DNA of 64,000 nucleotides from Brucella pseudogrignonensis (GTDB lineage: Bacteria > Pseudomonadota > Alphaproteobacteria > Rhizobiales > Rhizobiaceae), in NCBI RefSeq assembly GCF_032190615.1, contig NZ_JAVLAT010000002.1, positions 1,044,001 through 1,108,000 on the forward strand, read 5' to 3'. The notes beneath the pieces are model-generated. The model did not search any database, had not been told where the DNA came from, and saw nothing but the letters and a program-made list of their open reading frames with translations. How positions within the stretch are numbered: position 1 is the first letter of the stretch; each line of letters starts with the position of its first letter. The position numbers and the translations under genes were made by a program. This document shows positions 8,255 to 17,351 of this stretch, piece by piece.

Positions 8255-10078
8255 ATGAAGACGGTTCGACTGACAGCGGCACAGGCTCTTGTACGCTATA
8301 TCGCCAACCAGATGACATCAGACGGTGAGCCCTTCATTGCAGGTGTCTGGGCTATTTTTGGCCACGGCAATGTGGCTGGGCTTGGCGAGGCACTGCATGG
8401 CATCCGTGACCAGCTTGTAACCTGGCGCGGCCATAATGAGCAAACCATGGCCCATGCAGCCATCGCGTATACCAAGCAGCTCGGTCGCAAACGTGCTTGC
8501 GCCGTCACTTCCTCCATCGGCCCCGGTGCAACCAACATGGTCACAGCAGCGGCACTCGCTCATGTGAACCGCCTGCCGGTGCTTTTCATTCCCGGCGATG
8601 TTTTTGCCAATCGCGGTCCCGACCCTGTATTGCAGCAAATCGAGGATTTCAATGACGGCACAATGACCGTCAATGACTGTTTCCGCCCCGTAAGCCGCTA
8701 TTTTGATCGCATTACCCGCCCTGAGCAGCTTCTCACTGCTCTGCCGCGTGCCTTCCGCACAATGACAGATCCTGCGGATTGCGGCCCTGTAACGCTGTCT
8801 CTCTGTCAGGATGTGCAGGCCGAAGCCTATGACTGGCCGGAAGAGTTCTTCGCGCCAAAGGTTTGGCATTGGCGGCGACCGCCCGCCGATGAACACGAGC
8901 TGGCAACAGCAATCGCCGCGATCAAAGCTGCCGAGACCCCGGTTATTGTTGCAGGCGGCGGCGTACATTATTCAGGCGCCCATGAAGTGCTGAAAAACTT
9001 TGCTGAAAGTCACAACATTCCAGTTATCGAAACACAGGCAGGCAAATCGGCTTTGCCGTGGGATCATTCGCTCAATTTTGGCCCGGTCGGCGTTACTGGT
9101 GCAGATAGTGCAAATGCTATTGCCGCAAGTGCCGATCTGGTTATTGGTGTTGGCACACGCTTTCAGGACTTCACCACCGGCTCGTGGGCACTGTTCAAAC
9201 ATTCGGGGCGAAAGCTGCTCTCCCTGAACGTCCAACCCTATGACAGTCACAAACAAGGTTCCATCTCGCTCGTTGCGGATGCAAAGATTGGATTGGAGGC
9301 GCTTTCGCACGCTCTAAAAAGTTACAAACGCCCTTCCCTCGACAGCGGCCTCAAAGAGAAATGGTTTGAAGCGGCAGACCGTTTGACGGCTGCTCCCGGT
9401 GATGCCAACCAGCTTCCCACAGACATGCAGGTGATCGGCGCAGTCCAGCGTCAGTCGAAAGAAAATACTGTCGTCATGTGCGCGGCTGGCACCATGCCGG
9501 GTGAATTGCACCAGCTCTGGAAAGCCGGTCGCCCGATGTCCTATCACATGGAATATGGCTTCTCCTGCATGGGTTATGAGATCGCAGGCGGACTTGGCAT
9601 CAAGATGGCTGAACCGGATCGCGACGTGATCGTGATGATCGGTGACGGCTCCTATATGATGGCCAATTCAGAGCTTGCGACCTCTGTGATGATGGGCATC
9701 AAGATCACAGTCGTGCTTACCGACAATCGCGGTTATGGCTGCATCAACCGATTGCAAATGGCGACCGGCGGTGCCGAGTTCAACAATCTGCTCGACCACA
9801 CAACCCATGTGAATGCATCGAATATCGACTTTGCAGCCCATGCAGCTGCGATGGGTGCCGACAGTAAGAAAGTCGGTTCTATCCGCGAACTTGAAGATGC
9901 GCTGGCAGAAGCGCGCAACAGCCCGCGCACCACAGTTATCGTCATCGATACCGATCCTTACCCGACGCCTGAAACCGGCGGCTGGTGGTGGGACGTGGCT
10001 GTGCCGGAGGTCTCGGACCGCGACCAAGTACGCGCCGCGCGTGAAAATTATGAAGCTCAGATCAAAGAAAGAAACTGA
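8255..10078 (+). CDS. iolD: 3D-(3,5/4)-trihydroxycyclohexane-1,2-dione hydrolase IolD
   Basis: A 607-residue thiamine diphosphate enzyme that opens the ring of the diketo-inositol intermediate to 5-deoxyglucuronate. The N-terminal TPP domain contains the glutamate-bearing segment RGHNEQTMAHAA, and the C-terminal domain has the TPP/Mg motif GDGSYMM followed by TDNRGYG. The frame is open upstream to 8120, inside iolC, but the start at 8255 follows a strong GGGAGGAA site and gives the normal family N-terminus (MKTVRLTAAQALVRYI). It forms one operon with iolC, iolE and iolB. Confidence 0.95.
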   Translation: MKTVRLTAAQALVRYIANQMTSDGEPFIAGVWAIFGHGNVAGLGEALHGIRDQLVTWRGHNEQTMAHAAIAYTKQLGRKRACAVTSSIGPGATNMVTAAALAHVNRLPVLFIPGDVFANRGPDPVLQQIEDFNDGTMTVNDCFRPVSRYFDRITRPEQLLTALPRAFRTMTDPADCGPVTLSLCQDVQAEAYDWPEEFFAPKVWHWRRPPADEHELATAIAAIKAAETPVIVAGGGVHYSGAHEVLKNFAESHNIPVIETQAGKSALPWDHSLNFGPVGVTGADSANAIAASADLVIGVGTRFQDFTTGSWALFKHSGRKLLSLNVQPYDSHKQGSISLVADAKIGLEALSHALKSYKRPSLDSGLKEKWFEAADRLTAAPGDANQLPTDMQVIGAVQRQSKENTVVMCAAGTMPGELHQLWKAGRPMSYHMEYGFSCMGYEIAGGLGIKMAEPDRDVIVMIGDGSYMMANSELATSVMMGIKITVVLTDNRGYGCINRLQMATGGAEFNNLLDHTTHVNASNIDFAAHAAAMGADSKKVGSIRELEDALAEARNSPRTTVIVIDTDPYPTPETGGWWWDVAVPEVSDRDQVRAARENYEAQIKERN

Positions 10079-10081
10079 CCG

Positions 10082-10984
10082 ATGATCCTCTATGGCACCA
10101 ACCCGATTGCCTGGTCGAACGATGATGATCGCAGCCTTGGCGCGCATATAAGCCTTGATCAATGCCTTGATGAGACTTCAAAAATCGGCTTCGACGGAAT
10201 CGAAAAAGGTCATAAATTTCCGCAAGCTGCAGCGGAACTTAAAGCAGTGCTTGAACCGCGTAATCTGCGTTATATTTCCGGCTGGCATTCGCTGAACCTT
10301 CTGACAAATTCCGTTGAGAATGAGAAGGCTGCAATGCAGCCAGCACTTGATCTTCTGAACGCCATGGGATGCAAAGTCATCATCGTTTGCGAAACGTCGA
10401 ACGCCATTCATGGCGACGATAGCAAGTCTCTATCCGAACGCCCGGTGCTGGAAGAAGCACGCTGGGCTGAGTTTGGTGCGGGCGTTGAAGCACTGGCCGA
10501 ACATGCGAGCGCGCAGGGTATTGCACTCGTCTATCACCATCACATGGGCACGATTGTTCAGAGCGAAGACGAGATCGACCTTCTGATGAAACATACCGGC
10601 CCACATGCCAAATTGCTGCTTGATACAGGTCATTGTCTGTTTGGCGGCGGTGATCCTGAACGCGTTGCAAAGAACCATATGGGGCGTATTCGCCATATCC
10701 ATGCCAAGAATGTACGCCCGGCTATAGCGGCACAGGTACGCGACCAGAGCCTGTCCTTTCTGGAAGGCGTGCGCCGCGGCGTATTCACTGTTCCCGGCGA
10801 TCATGAAGGCGGTGTCGATTTTGTACCCGTTCTTACGGTCGCGGCCCAGCATGGCTATCAGGGCTGGCTGGTGATTGAAGCTGAACAGGACCCTGATGTG
10901 CGCAATCCATTTGAATATCAGTCGCTGGGGCTGAAATCGCTCAAAGCATTTGCGCGCGAAGCAGGGTTAGACAAAGGAGACTGA
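10082..10984 (+). CDS. iolE: myo-Inosose-2 dehydratase IolE
   Basis: A 300-residue TIM-barrel enzyme of the xylose-isomerase-like/AP-endonuclease 2 family that dehydrates scyllo-inosose to the trihydroxycyclohexanedione. Metal-site segments are visible in order: [30 protein letters not shown] and VIEAEQDP. It starts three bases after iolD and stops three bases before iolB, so translation is probably coupled. Length is typical and no irregularity was seen. Confidence 0.95.
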   Translation: MILYGTNPIAWSNDDDRSLGAHISLDQCLDETSKIGFDGIEKGHKFPQAAAELKAVLEPRNLRYISGWHSLNLLTNSVENEKAAMQPALDLLNAMGCKVIIVCETSNAIHGDDSKSLSERPVLEEARWAEFGAGVEALAEHASAQGIALVYHHHMGTIVQSEDEIDLLMKHTGPHAKLLLDTGHCLFGGGDPERVAKNHMGRIRHIHAKNVRPAIAAQVRDQSLSFLEGVRRGVFTVPGDHEGGVDFVPVLTVAAQHGYQGWLVIEAEQDPDVRNPFEYQSLGLKSLKAFAREAGLDKGD

Positions 10985-10987
10985 GCT

Positions 10988-11803
10988 ATGGCCAATCTGT
11001 TACGCAAACCGAGCGGCAAGCATGGCAAGGTGCACGACATCACGCCGGAAAGCGCCAATTGGGGCTATGTTGGCTTTGGCCTTTATCGTCTGAAAGCAGG
11101 CGAAGCCGCATCCGAGACAACCGGCGACCGAGAAGTCATTTTGGTACTGGTCGAAGGCAAAGCAAAACTCAAAGCCTCGGGAGAAGATTTCGGTGAAATG
11201 GGCGAGCGAATGAGCGTGTTTGAAAAACTCGCCCCGCATTGTCTTTATGTGCCTGCTGAGAGCGACTGGGATGCAGTGGCAACAACCGATTGCGTGCTTG
11301 CTGTCTGCACAGCACCGGGCAAACCGGGCCGTAAGGCGCAAAAACTCGGACCGGAAGGGCTGACGTTCGATACGCGTGGACAAGGTGCGAATACCCGCAA
11401 CATTTTCAACATTGCCATGGAAGGCCGCGATGTCGCCGACAGCCTCTTGGTGACGGAAGTTTTCACGCCACAGGGCAACTGGTCATCCTACCCGCCGCAT
11501 CGACATGATGAAGATAACTTCCCGGATATGACTTATCTGGAAGAAACCTATTATCATCGCCTAAACCCATCGCAGGGCTATGGTATTCAGCGGGTCTTTA
11601 CCGAAGATGGCAGTCTCGATGAAACCATGGCCGTTTCTGACGGCGATGTTGTTCTGGTGCCAAAGGGACATCACCCATGCGGGGCGCCCTATGGTTATGA
11701 GATGTATTATCTCAACGTCATGGCCGGACCGATCCGCAAATGGCGATTTAAAAACCATCCCGATCACGACTGGATTTATAAGCGCGATAATCCATCAGCA
11801 TAA
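10988..11803 (+). CDS. iolB: 5-Deoxy-glucuronate isomerase IolB
   Basis: A 271-residue double-cupin protein of the KduI/IolB family that isomerises 5-deoxy-D-glucuronate to 5-dehydro-2-deoxygluconate, the substrate of IolC. The metal-binding cupin motif is seen in YPPHRHDEDNFPDM and the second histidine block in PKGHHPCGAPYG. An AAAGGAG ribosome site overlaps the end of iolE. It is the last gene of iolCDEB and is followed by a strong bidirectional terminator. The final enzyme of the route, methylmalonate-semialdehyde dehydrogenase (IolA), is not in the window. Confidence 0.95.
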   Translation: MANLLRKPSGKHGKVHDITPESANWGYVGFGLYRLKAGEAASETTGDREVILVLVEGKAKLKASGEDFGEMGERMSVFEKLAPHCLYVPAESDWDAVATTDCVLAVCTAPGKPGRKAQKLGPEGLTFDTRGQGANTRNIFNIAMEGRDVADSLLVTEVFTPQGNWSSYPPHRHDEDNFPDMTYLEETYYHRLNPSQGYGIQRVFTEDGSLDETMAVSDGDVVLVPKGHHPCGAPYGYEMYYLNVMAGPIRKWRFKNHPDHDWIYKRDNPSA

Positions 11804-11807
11804 AAAG

Positions 11808-11833
11808 AAAGCCCCGGATTTCCGGGGCTTTTT
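11808..11833. terminator. Bidirectional terminator between iolB and the phosphatase gene
   Basis: AAAGCCCCGGA pairs with TCCGGGGCTTT around a two-base centre, with an A-run on the left and a T-run on the right. It serves two convergent transcripts. Confidence 0.9.
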
Positions 11834-11835
11834 TC

Positions 11836-12636
11836 TTAGAGTTTTGCCACTTTTTTCAAATCGTCCACCGCACCGGGTGCAGCAACGAAAACCTTGCTGC
11901 CCTTGGTCAGTTGCGCGCCTTCCGTTGGAAATGGATGCGTATAGCCGCCTGCTTCGCGGACTAGGCAAAAACCTGCCATGCAATCCCAAGCGTGCATATA
12001 TGGCTCGTAATAGCCCACCAGACGCCCCGCTGCCACATAGGCAATCATTAGCGCGCCAGAGCCATTGCGAATGAATGTGCCGCCTGCTTCAAGCAAATCT
12101 TCAACGATCTTCGCAACCACCTGCGGCGTTACGTAATTATTGGCACCAATGCCCGTCACCGCGTTGCGAATTGTGCGCGTTTCATCAAGCGCAAGCTTTT
12201 CGCCGTTGAGCGTTGCACCATGTCCCTTGGCAGATGCATAAAGCTCATCAAAGCAAGGTGCCTGAATAACACCGATCACCGGCTCACCATCTTTCAGCAC
12301 GGCAATGGAAACGCACCAGTTCGGCATTCCGTTCACAAAAGGGCTGGTGCCATCGATGGGATCAACCACCCATGTATAGCCTGAGGTGCCTGCATTCAGT
12401 CCATATTCTTCGCCCAGAAAGCCATCGTCGCTGAAAGCTGCCGATACGCGCTCATTGATCAGCTGTTCGACATTGCGGTCAGCAATGGACACCACATCCT
12501 GCGGATCGCGCTTGGTTTCAATCACCAGCGTCTTGCGGCGATTAAAATAATCAAGTGCCAGCGCACCAGCCTCGCGCGCAATGTCCTGCGCAAGCTTAAA
12601 CCGTGTTTCAAGCTCTTTTGAAATGTCTGATGTCAT
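11836..12636 (-). CDS. Inositol monophosphatase-family phosphatase
   Basis: A 266-residue member of the IMPase/FBPase/CysQ superfamily of Mg-dependent phosphatases. All three signatures are visible: FLGEEYG, the metal motif WVVDPIDGTSPF, and the C-terminal WDCMAGFCLVREAGG. It would remove phosphate from myo-inositol phosphate or a similar sugar phosphate in the cytosol. It lies 45 bp after the ATPase gene of the importer, as the last gene of that operon, and faces iolB. The position suggests it dephosphorylates an imported inositol or sugar phosphate and feeds IolG; CysQ- or HisN-like activity remains possible. Confidence 0.88.
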   Translation of the reverse strand: MTSDISKELETRFKLAQDIAREAGALALDYFNRRKTLVIETKRDPQDVVSIADRNVEQLINERVSAAFSDDGFLGEEYGLNAGTSGYTWVVDPIDGTSPFVNGMPNWCVSIAVLKDGEPVIGVIQAPCFDELYASAKGHGATLNGEKLALDETRTIRNAVTGIGANNYVTPQVVAKIVEDLLEAGGTFIRNGSGALMIAYVAAGRLVGYYEPYMHAWDCMAGFCLVREAGGYTHPFPTEGAQLTKGSKVFVAAPGAVDDLKKVAKL

Positions 12637-12681
12637 GCTTGGTTTCCAGTCAGAGGGAATAAAGGCGCATGGTTCATGCGC

Positions 12682-13743
12682 TCAATTGTTGATGATGGCA
12701 AGGCCACGCGGCTTGAAATGGATAGCGACATCTGTTTGCGGCGGAAGTGCTTCTTCCACAGCAGGATCGACAATGAAAAGCTTGCCGTGTTCAGTCTCGA
12801 TTTCATATTCGATATGATCACCGAGATAAGCGGAGTGGGCCACGCGTCCCGGAAAGTCTCCGCCACTCTGGGCTTGCAGACTCACCGCATTTGGGCGAAC
12901 CGCCAGCTGTGCGGGTCCCGGCCTTGCATGTGATGATGCCAGTCGATGACTAAGCTTCCCGATACGAATGACAGCTTCTCCATTTTCTGCGCTGACGACT
13001 TCACAGGGCACAACATTGGCCTCACCCATGAAGTCTGCAATGAAGGCCGATGCGGGAGACTCATAAAGGTCACGCGGACTGCCTTGCTGCGCTATATCGC
13101 CGTCTTTCATGACAATAATTGTATCGGACACAGCCAAAGCTTCGTCCTGATCATGGGTGACATAAACTGCAGTAAAACCAAGCCTTTGCTGGAGTTCCCT
13201 GATTTCAGTTCTCACACGGCGGCGCAGGCGCGCATCAAGATTCGAAAGCGGCTCATCAAGCAGCAGAACCTGTGGTTCGAGCACGAGTGCGCGGGCCACG
13301 GCCACACGCTGTTGCTGCCCACCTGAAAGCTCGGCCGGAAGTCGATGCCCCATACCGGCAAGGCCAACAAGCTTCAGCCCTTCCTCCGCCCGCTCACGCG
13401 CTTCCTTCTTTTTTAATCCGGAAGATTCGAGCCCATAAGCGACATTATCGAGTGAACTCATGTGCGGAAACAGCGCATAGGATTGAAACACCATGGACAC
13501 ATCTCGCTCATTGGCGGGGAGCATGGTCACATCCTTGCCGCCGATCAGAATCCGGCCAGATGTCGGATGTTCCAGCCCAGCAAGAAGGCGCAGGGTCGTG
13601 GTTTTGCCGCAACCCGAAGGACCAAGCAGCGTGACAAGCGTGCCGGGTTCCACTGTCAGGGACAAATCAGGCAGAGCGGTGAAATTACCGAACTTCTTGG
13701 TGACGTTTTGAAAGGTAACGGAGCCGGGACGGATCGTGGTCAT
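12682..13743 (-). CDS. ABC importer ATPase, Fe(3+)/sugar-phosphate (AfuC/FbpC) type
   Basis: A 353-residue ABC ATPase with Walker A GPSGCGKT, Q-loop VFQSYALFP, signature LSGGQQQR, Walker B VLLLDEPLSNLD and H-loop VTHDQDEA, followed by a C-terminal TOBE regulatory domain. It energises the permease encoded just upstream, with which it overlaps by 4 bp. Families of this kind are often annotated as ferric iron transporters, but AfuC-type members drive hexose-phosphate import. The neighbouring phosphatase and iol genes favour a phosphorylated polyol or sugar as cargo. Confidence 0.9.
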   Translation of the reverse strand: MTTIRPGSVTFQNVTKKFGNFTALPDLSLTVEPGTLVTLLGPSGCGKTTTLRLLAGLEHPTSGRILIGGKDVTMLPANERDVSMVFQSYALFPHMSSLDNVAYGLESSGLKKKEARERAEEGLKLVGLAGMGHRLPAELSGGQQQRVAVARALVLEPQVLLLDEPLSNLDARLRRRVRTEIRELQQRLGFTAVYVTHDQDEALAVSDTIIVMKDGDIAQQGSPRDLYESPASAFIADFMGEANVVPCEVVSAENGEAVIRIGKLSHRLASSHARPGPAQLAVRPNAVSLQAQSGGDFPGRVAHSAYLGDHIEYEIETEHGKLFIVDPAVEEALPPQTDVAIHFKPRGLAIINN

Positions 13744-15965
13744 GCGGCTTTCTCCTGTTGAACGGTTTTGATCGGCGAGAGCGTGGCAACGCGGTTTTCA
13801 CGTCGCAACCGGCGCTCGCCGACAAGAAGCTGGAAGGTGACAATCACAACTACCATCACCAGAATGAGTGCCGACGAATAGGCAATCGCCACACCGAATT
13901 CGCCATTTTCGACGAGGCCGACGATATAGGAGGTCGCCATGTTATATTCCGCCGATACAAGGAAGATCACGGCACTGATCGACGTGATCGCGCGAACGAA
14001 GGAATAGACCAGAGACGCAGTAATCGCTGGTCGCAGCAGTGGCAGGATCACCTTACGGATCGTGCGGAAACTGCCAGCACGCAGCGTGAGCGATGCTTCA
14101 TCAAGGCTTTTGTCGAGCTGACTCATGGCGGCGATACCACCGCGCACGCCAACCGGCATATTGCGGAACACAAAGCAGGCAATCAGGATCAGCGCCGTGC
14201 CGGTCATTTCAAGCGGTGGCAGATTGAAGGCCATAATATAACTGACACCAATGACCGTACCCGGAATGGCAAAGCTCAGCATCAGTGCAAATTCGAACAC
14301 GTTGCGTCCGAAGAAGCGCTGCCGCACGATCAGATAAGCAGTAAGCAATCCGACTGCAGCAGTGAGCGGTGCCGAGATCAATGATATTTCCATCGTCGTC
14401 CAGAACGAGTTCCAGGCAACACCTGTCCATGAAAAACCGCCATCTGTCCAACCCACAGAGAAAGCGCGCCGATAATGATCGAGTGTTAGCGAATTATCGA
14501 GACCCCATGTACGAACGAACCCGCCGATCAAGATCATCAAATAGACAACAACAGTAAAGATCATCCATGGAATAACAAGGGCATAGACGCCGATCTTCAA
14601 TCCTTTTGGCAGGCCAGCATGAATGCCGGAATCACCCTTTCCGGTGACGGTTGCAAAGTTTTTGCCAGACAGCCAAAGACGCTGGATGAGGAAGGCTGAA
14701 AGCGTGAAGCAGAGCAGCACAATCGCCAGAACAGCCGCGCGTGACGGATCGTTTTGCGCACCCACAACGGCAAAGAATATCTCCGTCGAAAGTACACCAT
14801 GACTACCGCCAAGCACCATCGGATTGCCGAAATCAGCCATGCTTTCGATGAAAGCAATCAGGAATGCATTGGCCAGCCCCGGCGCCATAAGCGGCAATGA
14901 AACACGGTTGAACGTCCGCCAGCGGTCGGCACGCAGGGTTTGCGATGCTTCTTCCATGGAAGGAGAAACACCTTCGACCACGCCGATCAGAACGAGGAAG
15001 GTGATCGGCGTGAACGATAGCACCTGCGCGATCCAGATCCCTGTTAGACCATAAAGCCAGCGGCCCGGTTCAACGCCGAACAGATTGGAAATCTGTTCCG
15101 TCACAACGCCAGCGCGGCCAAACAGCAATGTCAGCGCCAGACCAATCACGAATGGTGGTGTGATTATCGGCAGCACTGTGAGAATGCGCAAGCCCTTCTT
15201 GAACGGAAAGCCAGTGCGGGTTGCAACGAGTGCGAAGGAAAGCCCAAGCACTGTCGAGCCTGTTGCGGTCATCAGCGCCAGCCAGAGCGTGCGCCACGCA
15301 ACACCACAACGCCCCTCGCCGATCACACAGGCAAGGCTCCAGATTGAAGAATCCTGAATATTGCCGATAAAGCCGTCGGGATTGAAAGAGCCGTCAAAAT
15401 TCTGCACAGATCCTGCGAACATGCTGAAGATCGGGTAGAATACAAAAACACTCACAAGAGCGACCAGCAGCGTGATCGAGGAAACGACAAAAGCGTCACC
15501 TTTCATCACACCGCGTTCTGCAAGCCCGAAGGAGAAGATCAGCAGAAAGCAAAGACCTGTGAGAACAGCACCGGCACCAAAAGCGGGTTGGCCGTCTGCA
15601 AGCTGACCGAAGAGCGTTTCGCTTACCATCCAGTTCCAGCCGGTAAAACCAATTGCCAGCCCTTGCAGCGCAAGGAATCCTGCTCCCAGAAGGCTAGCGC
15701 CGATTAGAACGGATGTTCGTTTTTCCGGCGTCATCGCAAAGCGTGCGAAGCTGCAAATAAGCATCAGCACGGCAACAATACCAAGCCATGGGCGGCCATA
15801 AGCGAATATTTGCAGGATAGCGGGTCCATTATCGGCTTGGTTGAAAAACCCTTCAAGCCAGCTGAAACGGAAGAAGCCTTGCTCAATGCGATACCAGGGC
15901 AGGATCAGAAACGCGACTAAAGCCAGCGTCAGAACCACATCAAGCCGTCGATTGTGTTGTTTCAT
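13740..15965 (-). CDS. Two-domain ABC permease with N-terminal membrane extension (AfuB-like)
   Basis: A 741-residue membrane protein with duplicated permease units, each with an EAA loop (EEASQTLRADRWRTFNRV and DEASLTLRAGSFRTIRKV). In front of the usual 12-helix SfuB/FbpB core lie about 170 extra residues with some four hydrophobic segments. That size is nearer to the sugar-phosphate permease AfuB (about 690 residues) than to ordinary ferric permeases (about 500-550). A single polypeptide therefore supplies both halves of the channel. It starts 125 bp after the binding-protein gene, behind a stem-loop, and overlaps the ATPase start. Confidence 0.88.
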   Translation of the reverse strand: MKQHNRRLDVVLTLALVAFLILPWYRIEQGFFRFSWLEGFFNQADNGPAILQIFAYGRPWLGIVAVLMLICSFARFAMTPEKRTSVLIGASLLGAGFLALQGLAIGFTGWNWMVSETLFGQLADGQPAFGAGAVLTGLCFLLIFSFGLAERGVMKGDAFVVSSITLLVALVSVFVFYPIFSMFAGSVQNFDGSFNPDGFIGNIQDSSIWSLACVIGEGRCGVAWRTLWLALMTATGSTVLGLSFALVATRTGFPFKKGLRILTVLPIITPPFVIGLALTLLFGRAGVVTEQISNLFGVEPGRWLYGLTGIWIAQVLSFTPITFLVLIGVVEGVSPSMEEASQTLRADRWRTFNRVSLPLMAPGLANAFLIAFIESMADFGNPMVLGGSHGVLSTEIFFAVVGAQNDPSRAAVLAIVLLCFTLSAFLIQRLWLSGKNFATVTGKGDSGIHAGLPKGLKIGVYALVIPWMIFTVVVYLMILIGGFVRTWGLDNSLTLDHYRRAFSVGWTDGGFSWTGVAWNSFWTTMEISLISAPLTAAVGLLTAYLIVRQRFFGRNVFEFALMLSFAIPGTVIGVSYIMAFNLPPLEMTGTALILIACFVFRNMPVGVRGGIAAMSQLDKSLDEASLTLRAGSFRTIRKVILPLLRPAITASLVYSFVRAITSISAVIFLVSAEYNMATSYIVGLVENGEFGVAIAYSSALILVMVVVIVTFQLLVGERRLRRENRVATLSPIKTVQQEKAA

Positions 15966-16023
15966 ACCTATCCGCTTTTCTGCTCATTTTTGCGCATTGC
16001 GGGCAAAGTCGACATATTTATCC

Positions 16024-16050
16024 TTCTCCCGCCGCAATCAGGCGGGAGGG
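16024..16050 (-). other. Intercistronic stem-loop between binding-protein and permease genes
   Basis: CTCCCGCC (16026-16033) pairs with GGCGGGAG (16041-16048) over a 7-base loop, with no T-run. Such hairpins between a binding-protein gene and its permease often protect the upstream mRNA and raise binding-protein levels; that role is inferred here. Confidence 0.55.
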
Positions 16051-16090
16051 GATAACGAAAATAGACCGCGAACCAGAGATAGGGCTCGTT

Positions 16091-17116
16091 TTAATTGGCC
16101 TTTGCGCCAATTTCCTTGTCCCAGCGCTCAAGGATTTCCTTGCGCTTGTTTGGCTCGCCATAGGTCTTAAAGTCATAGTCGATCAGCTTGATATCCTCGA
16201 AGCGTGGCGACTCTTTTGGAACTTCAGCATTCTTGTTGGATGGAATCTGGAAGGATTTTGCATCCTTCATCTTGGATTGCACTTCAGCACTCAACGCCCA
16301 GTCATACCATTTCTTGGCATTATCTAGATTGCGAGCGCCTTTGATGATCGACATGGAACCGATCTCATAGCCAGTGCCTTCGCAAGGCGCGATCGACTTG
16401 ATAGGAAAACCTTCTGCCGTCATTGCAACTGCATCATGCATGAAAACGATGCCAATGCCGTTTTCACCACGCGCAGCCGACTTCACCGGGGCTGAACCAG
16501 ACTTGGTATATTGGGACACATTTGCATTCAGCTTTGCCAGATATTCAAATGCCTTCTCCTCGCCCATCAGCTGAACGAGTGTGGCAAGCGCCGTATAGGC
16601 TGTACCAGACGAATTCGGGTTGGCCATCTGGATTTCACCCTTATAGGACGGATCAAGCAAATCCGCCCAGCAGGCGGGTTCTTTCAAATTCTTCTTCTTA
16701 AAAAGATCGGTGTTATAGCCCCATCCGAGCGCTCCAGCATAAACGCCGACAGTGCGGAAGTCCGAGCTTTCTGCCTGCTTTTTGGCCCAATCCTGTAATT
16801 GGTCAAGCATTGGCGATTTATACTCGAGCGTCAGCCCTTCGGAAGCAGCTTGCAAATGGGGATCGCCCGTACCTGCCCACCAAATATCGGTCTTGGGATT
16901 GCGCGCTTCGGCTCGAACCTTCGCATAGGTTTCGCCAGAAGACAGGCGTACCATATTCACCTTTATGTTGGTTTCTTTCTCGAAATTGTTCTTCATCTGC
17001 TCGCAGATTACGACGTCTGCCGAACATATAAGATTGAGATTGCCCGAAGCCTGTGCCGAAACTGCAAATGATGAAACGCCGGCGGCAAACGCCGCGATTG
17101 TAAGTGCCCAACGCAT
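16091..17116 (-). CDS. Periplasmic binding protein, Fe(3+)/sugar-phosphate (AfuA/FbpA) type
   Basis: A 341-residue extracellular solute-binding protein. Residues 1-23 are a Sec signal peptide ending in SAQA, followed by the family opening SGNLNLICSADVVICEQ and the block VFMHDAVAMTAEGFPI. No pair of adjacent tyrosines typical of ferric-binding FbpA is evident near the C-terminus, so iron as ligand is doubtful. AfuA of this superfamily binds hexose and heptose phosphates. First gene of the importer-phosphatase operon; an ATTCTGTTTT motif like those at iolR lies about 135 bp upstream. Confidence 0.85.
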   Translation of the reverse strand: MRWALTIAAFAAGVSSFAVSAQASGNLNLICSADVVICEQMKNNFEKETNIKVNMVRLSSGETYAKVRAEARNPKTDIWWAGTGDPHLQAASEGLTLEYKSPMLDQLQDWAKKQAESSDFRTVGVYAGALGWGYNTDLFKKKNLKEPACWADLLDPSYKGEIQMANPNSSGTAYTALATLVQLMGEEKAFEYLAKLNANVSQYTKSGSAPVKSAARGENGIGIVFMHDAVAMTAEGFPIKSIAPCEGTGYEIGSMSIIKGARNLDNAKKWYDWALSAEVQSKMKDAKSFQIPSNKNAEVPKESPRFEDIKLIDYDFKTYGEPNKRKEILERWDKEIGAKAN

Positions 17117-17221
17117 TGTTGTTCCTCCCTATGTTCAGCGCCTCCACGCTGCGGCTTTTCACAAGCCTTCGCATAGTCTTTGCCTTTTAGGCTTGTGTGT
17201 CAATGTGAATTTATAAATTTC

Positions 17222-17261
17222 ATTCTATAAATTTTATAAACGGACTAATAATTCTGTTTTA
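17222..17261. promoter_or_regulatory. IolR-like motif upstream of the ABC importer operon
   Basis: ATTCTGTTTT (17251-17260) is a perfect match to the ATTCYRTTTT motif found four times around iolR, and ATTCTATAAATTTT (17223-17236) is a weaker neighbour. Both lie in the 5' region of the binding-protein gene. Confidence 0.5.
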
Positions 17262-17285
17262 ATGGAAATGCGACTAACACGAACC

Positions 17286-17311
17286 AAAAAGGCGACCCAA
17301 AGGTCGCCTTT
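17286..17311. terminator. Terminator downstream of putA
   Basis: AAAGGCGACC and GGTCGCCTTT pair around CAAA, followed on the minus strand by TTTTTGG. It separates putA from the promoter region of the importer operon. Confidence 0.8.
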
Positions 17312-17345
17312 CTGACTAATCGAAAAAGATCGAAACACGCTCGAA
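17312..17345. repeat. Decayed partial copy of the palindromic repeat seen at 2888-2990
   Basis: AGATCGAAACACGCTCGAAG resembles the right arm of the repeat at 2971-2991 (AGATCGAAACGCGCTCTAAAG, two or three differences), preceded by a remnant of the GATCTGAT arm. It lies just after the putA stop codon. Confidence 0.4.
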
Positions 17346-17351
17346 GACGTG

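Noticed and set aside
12682..17116. Ferric iron ABC transporter (FbpABC/SfuABC)
   Set aside because: The family name alone suggests iron, but the phosphatase partner, the iol-type motif, permease size and no evident tyrosine pair in the binding protein fit a phosphorylated sugar or polyol better. Not excluded.
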